The notes under the pieces were generated by a model. That model worked only from the letters and a program-made list of their open reading frames with translations. It was not told the DNA's origin and made no database searches. 6,052 nucleotides of DNA from Mariprofundaceae bacterium (GTDB lineage Bacteria; Pseudomonadota; Zetaproteobacteria; Mariprofundales; Mariprofundaceae). Below, one piece after another: positions 5,375 through 6,052 of this stretch. Each line of letters begins with the position of its first letter. Position 1 is the first letter of the stretch. The stretch spans positions 1 to 6,052 of the forward strand of contig JALUXN010000299.1 of assembly GCA_027018975.1 (NCBI GenBank), given 5' to 3'. The translations under genes were made by a program, and so were the position numbers.

Positions 5375-6052
5375 TATGATAACTCCAAGCGTTTTTTGTA
5401 ACGGGTGAGGTTGTCGCAGCCGCCATCACGCACCACCACCATATCCTCCAAACGTACACCGCCCAGATTGGGGTAGTAGAGCCCCGGCTCCACGGTGACC
5501 ACATGCCCTGCCTGCAGACAGTCACCACGCAGCGAAATGCGCGGTGCCTCGTGAATCTCCAGTCCGACACCGTGACCTGTGCCATGAAAAAAGCCGCACT
5601 GTTTGCCGCGGATTGTGCCGGTGTCGAAACCACAGCGCACAAAATGATCACAAATAGCACGATGAATCAGCGCACCATCGACGCCGGCAGCGACCATGGA
5701 CAAACCAATCTCCTGCCCCTCCAGTACAGCCCGGTACATCGACTTGATCGCCTCGGATGCTTTGCCTTTGACATAGGTGCGGGTCATGTCCCCCCAGTAG
5801 CCGCTATGTTGTACGCGTGGAAAAATATCAATAATAATAGGCTGGTGCGCACGAATATAGCCACTGCCGACATTGTGCGGATCAGCAGCTTGGCGACCGC
5901 AGGCGACAATGGTGTGCGATGGCATAGCGCCGTGCGCGATCAGATAGGTTTCAATCTGACGCCGCACATCCTCAGCCTTAACCCGTTTATTGGAGCCTGC
6001 TTCGCGCAAAATGTAATCATCGCCGATCGAGCAGGCTGCCAGGTAATGCTCC
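5374..6052 (-). CDS. M24 family metallopeptidase, Xaa-Pro aminopeptidase-like (N-terminus beyond window)
   Basis: About 225 C-terminal residues are visible. The reading frame stays open to the window edge, so the N-terminus is missing because of the window, not because of damage. The five metal ligands of the pita-bread M24 fold are all present: Asp in IIIDIFPR (codon 5827-5829), Asp in WGDMTRT (5788-5790), His in GTGHGVGL (5572-5574), Glu in VEPGLYY (5488-5490) and Glu in RLEDM (5446-5448). The EIHE motif carries the additional conserved His. Such enzymes are dinuclear, usually Mn or Co/Zn, and cut the N-terminal residue before proline. The short active-site spacing and GGVRLEDM suggest a PepP/PepQ-like aminopeptidase rather than methionine aminopeptidase, but substrate specificity cannot be read, especially without the N-terminal domain. 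Its stop overlaps the EI24 gene start by one base. Confidence 0.9.
   Translation of the reverse strand, partial: EHYLAACSIGDDYILREAGSNKRVKAEDVRRQIETYLIAHGAMPSHTIVACGRQAADPHNVGSGYIRAHQPIIIDIFPRVQHSGYWGDMTRTYVKGKASEAIKSMYRAVLEGQEIGLSMVAAGVDGALIHRAICDHFVRCGFDTGTIRGKQCGFFHGTGHGVGLEIHEAPRISLRGDCLQAGHVVTVEPGLYYPNLGGVRLEDMVVVRDGGCDNLTRYKKRLELS

Overview
The window is chromosomal-looking bacterial DNA, G+C-rich in the genes and visibly A+T-richer in the first ~400 bases. Signature motifs, gene order and codon use suggest a gammaproteobacterium or a close proteobacterial relative. No rRNA or marker gene fixes the taxon, so this is inference.

The plus strand carries a tight five-gene unit from about 263 to 4658: a thermostable-hemolysin-family (T_hemolysin, acyltransferase-like fold) protein, an AMP-forming acyl ligase, a TenA/heme-oxygenase-like putative diiron or iron oxygenase, a short-chain dehydrogenase/reductase, and an exported TPR-like protein. 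The junctions are 8-bp overlap, 0 bp, 25 bp and 4-bp overlap, each with a Shine-Dalgarno sequence, so one transcript is very likely. The first four enzymes read as a pathway: activate an acyl or carboxylic acid as an adenylate, transfer it or build an N-acyl-type product, modify it oxidatively with an iron enzyme, then reduce or oxidise it with NAD(P). No product is known to me for this combination; it is the most interesting system here. The ligase has Arg where the classic catalytic C-terminal (A10) lysine is expected.

The ~260 bases before the unit hold no convincing gene. They contain two neighbouring stem-loops (65-88 and 95-138). The loop of the second repeats the AGGTC that pairs in the first, so alternative or pseudoknot pairing is possible. 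This could be a regulatory leader RNA or a remnant of a small mobile element.

The minus strand, converging tail to tail with only 11 bp between stop codons, carries an EI24/CysZ-like four-helix membrane protein (4670-5374). Upstream of it, overlapping by one base, is an M24-family metallopeptidase (Xaa-Pro aminopeptidase-like, 5374-6052) whose N-terminus runs off the window edge. No tRNA, rRNA, CRISPR array or intact insertion sequence was seen.
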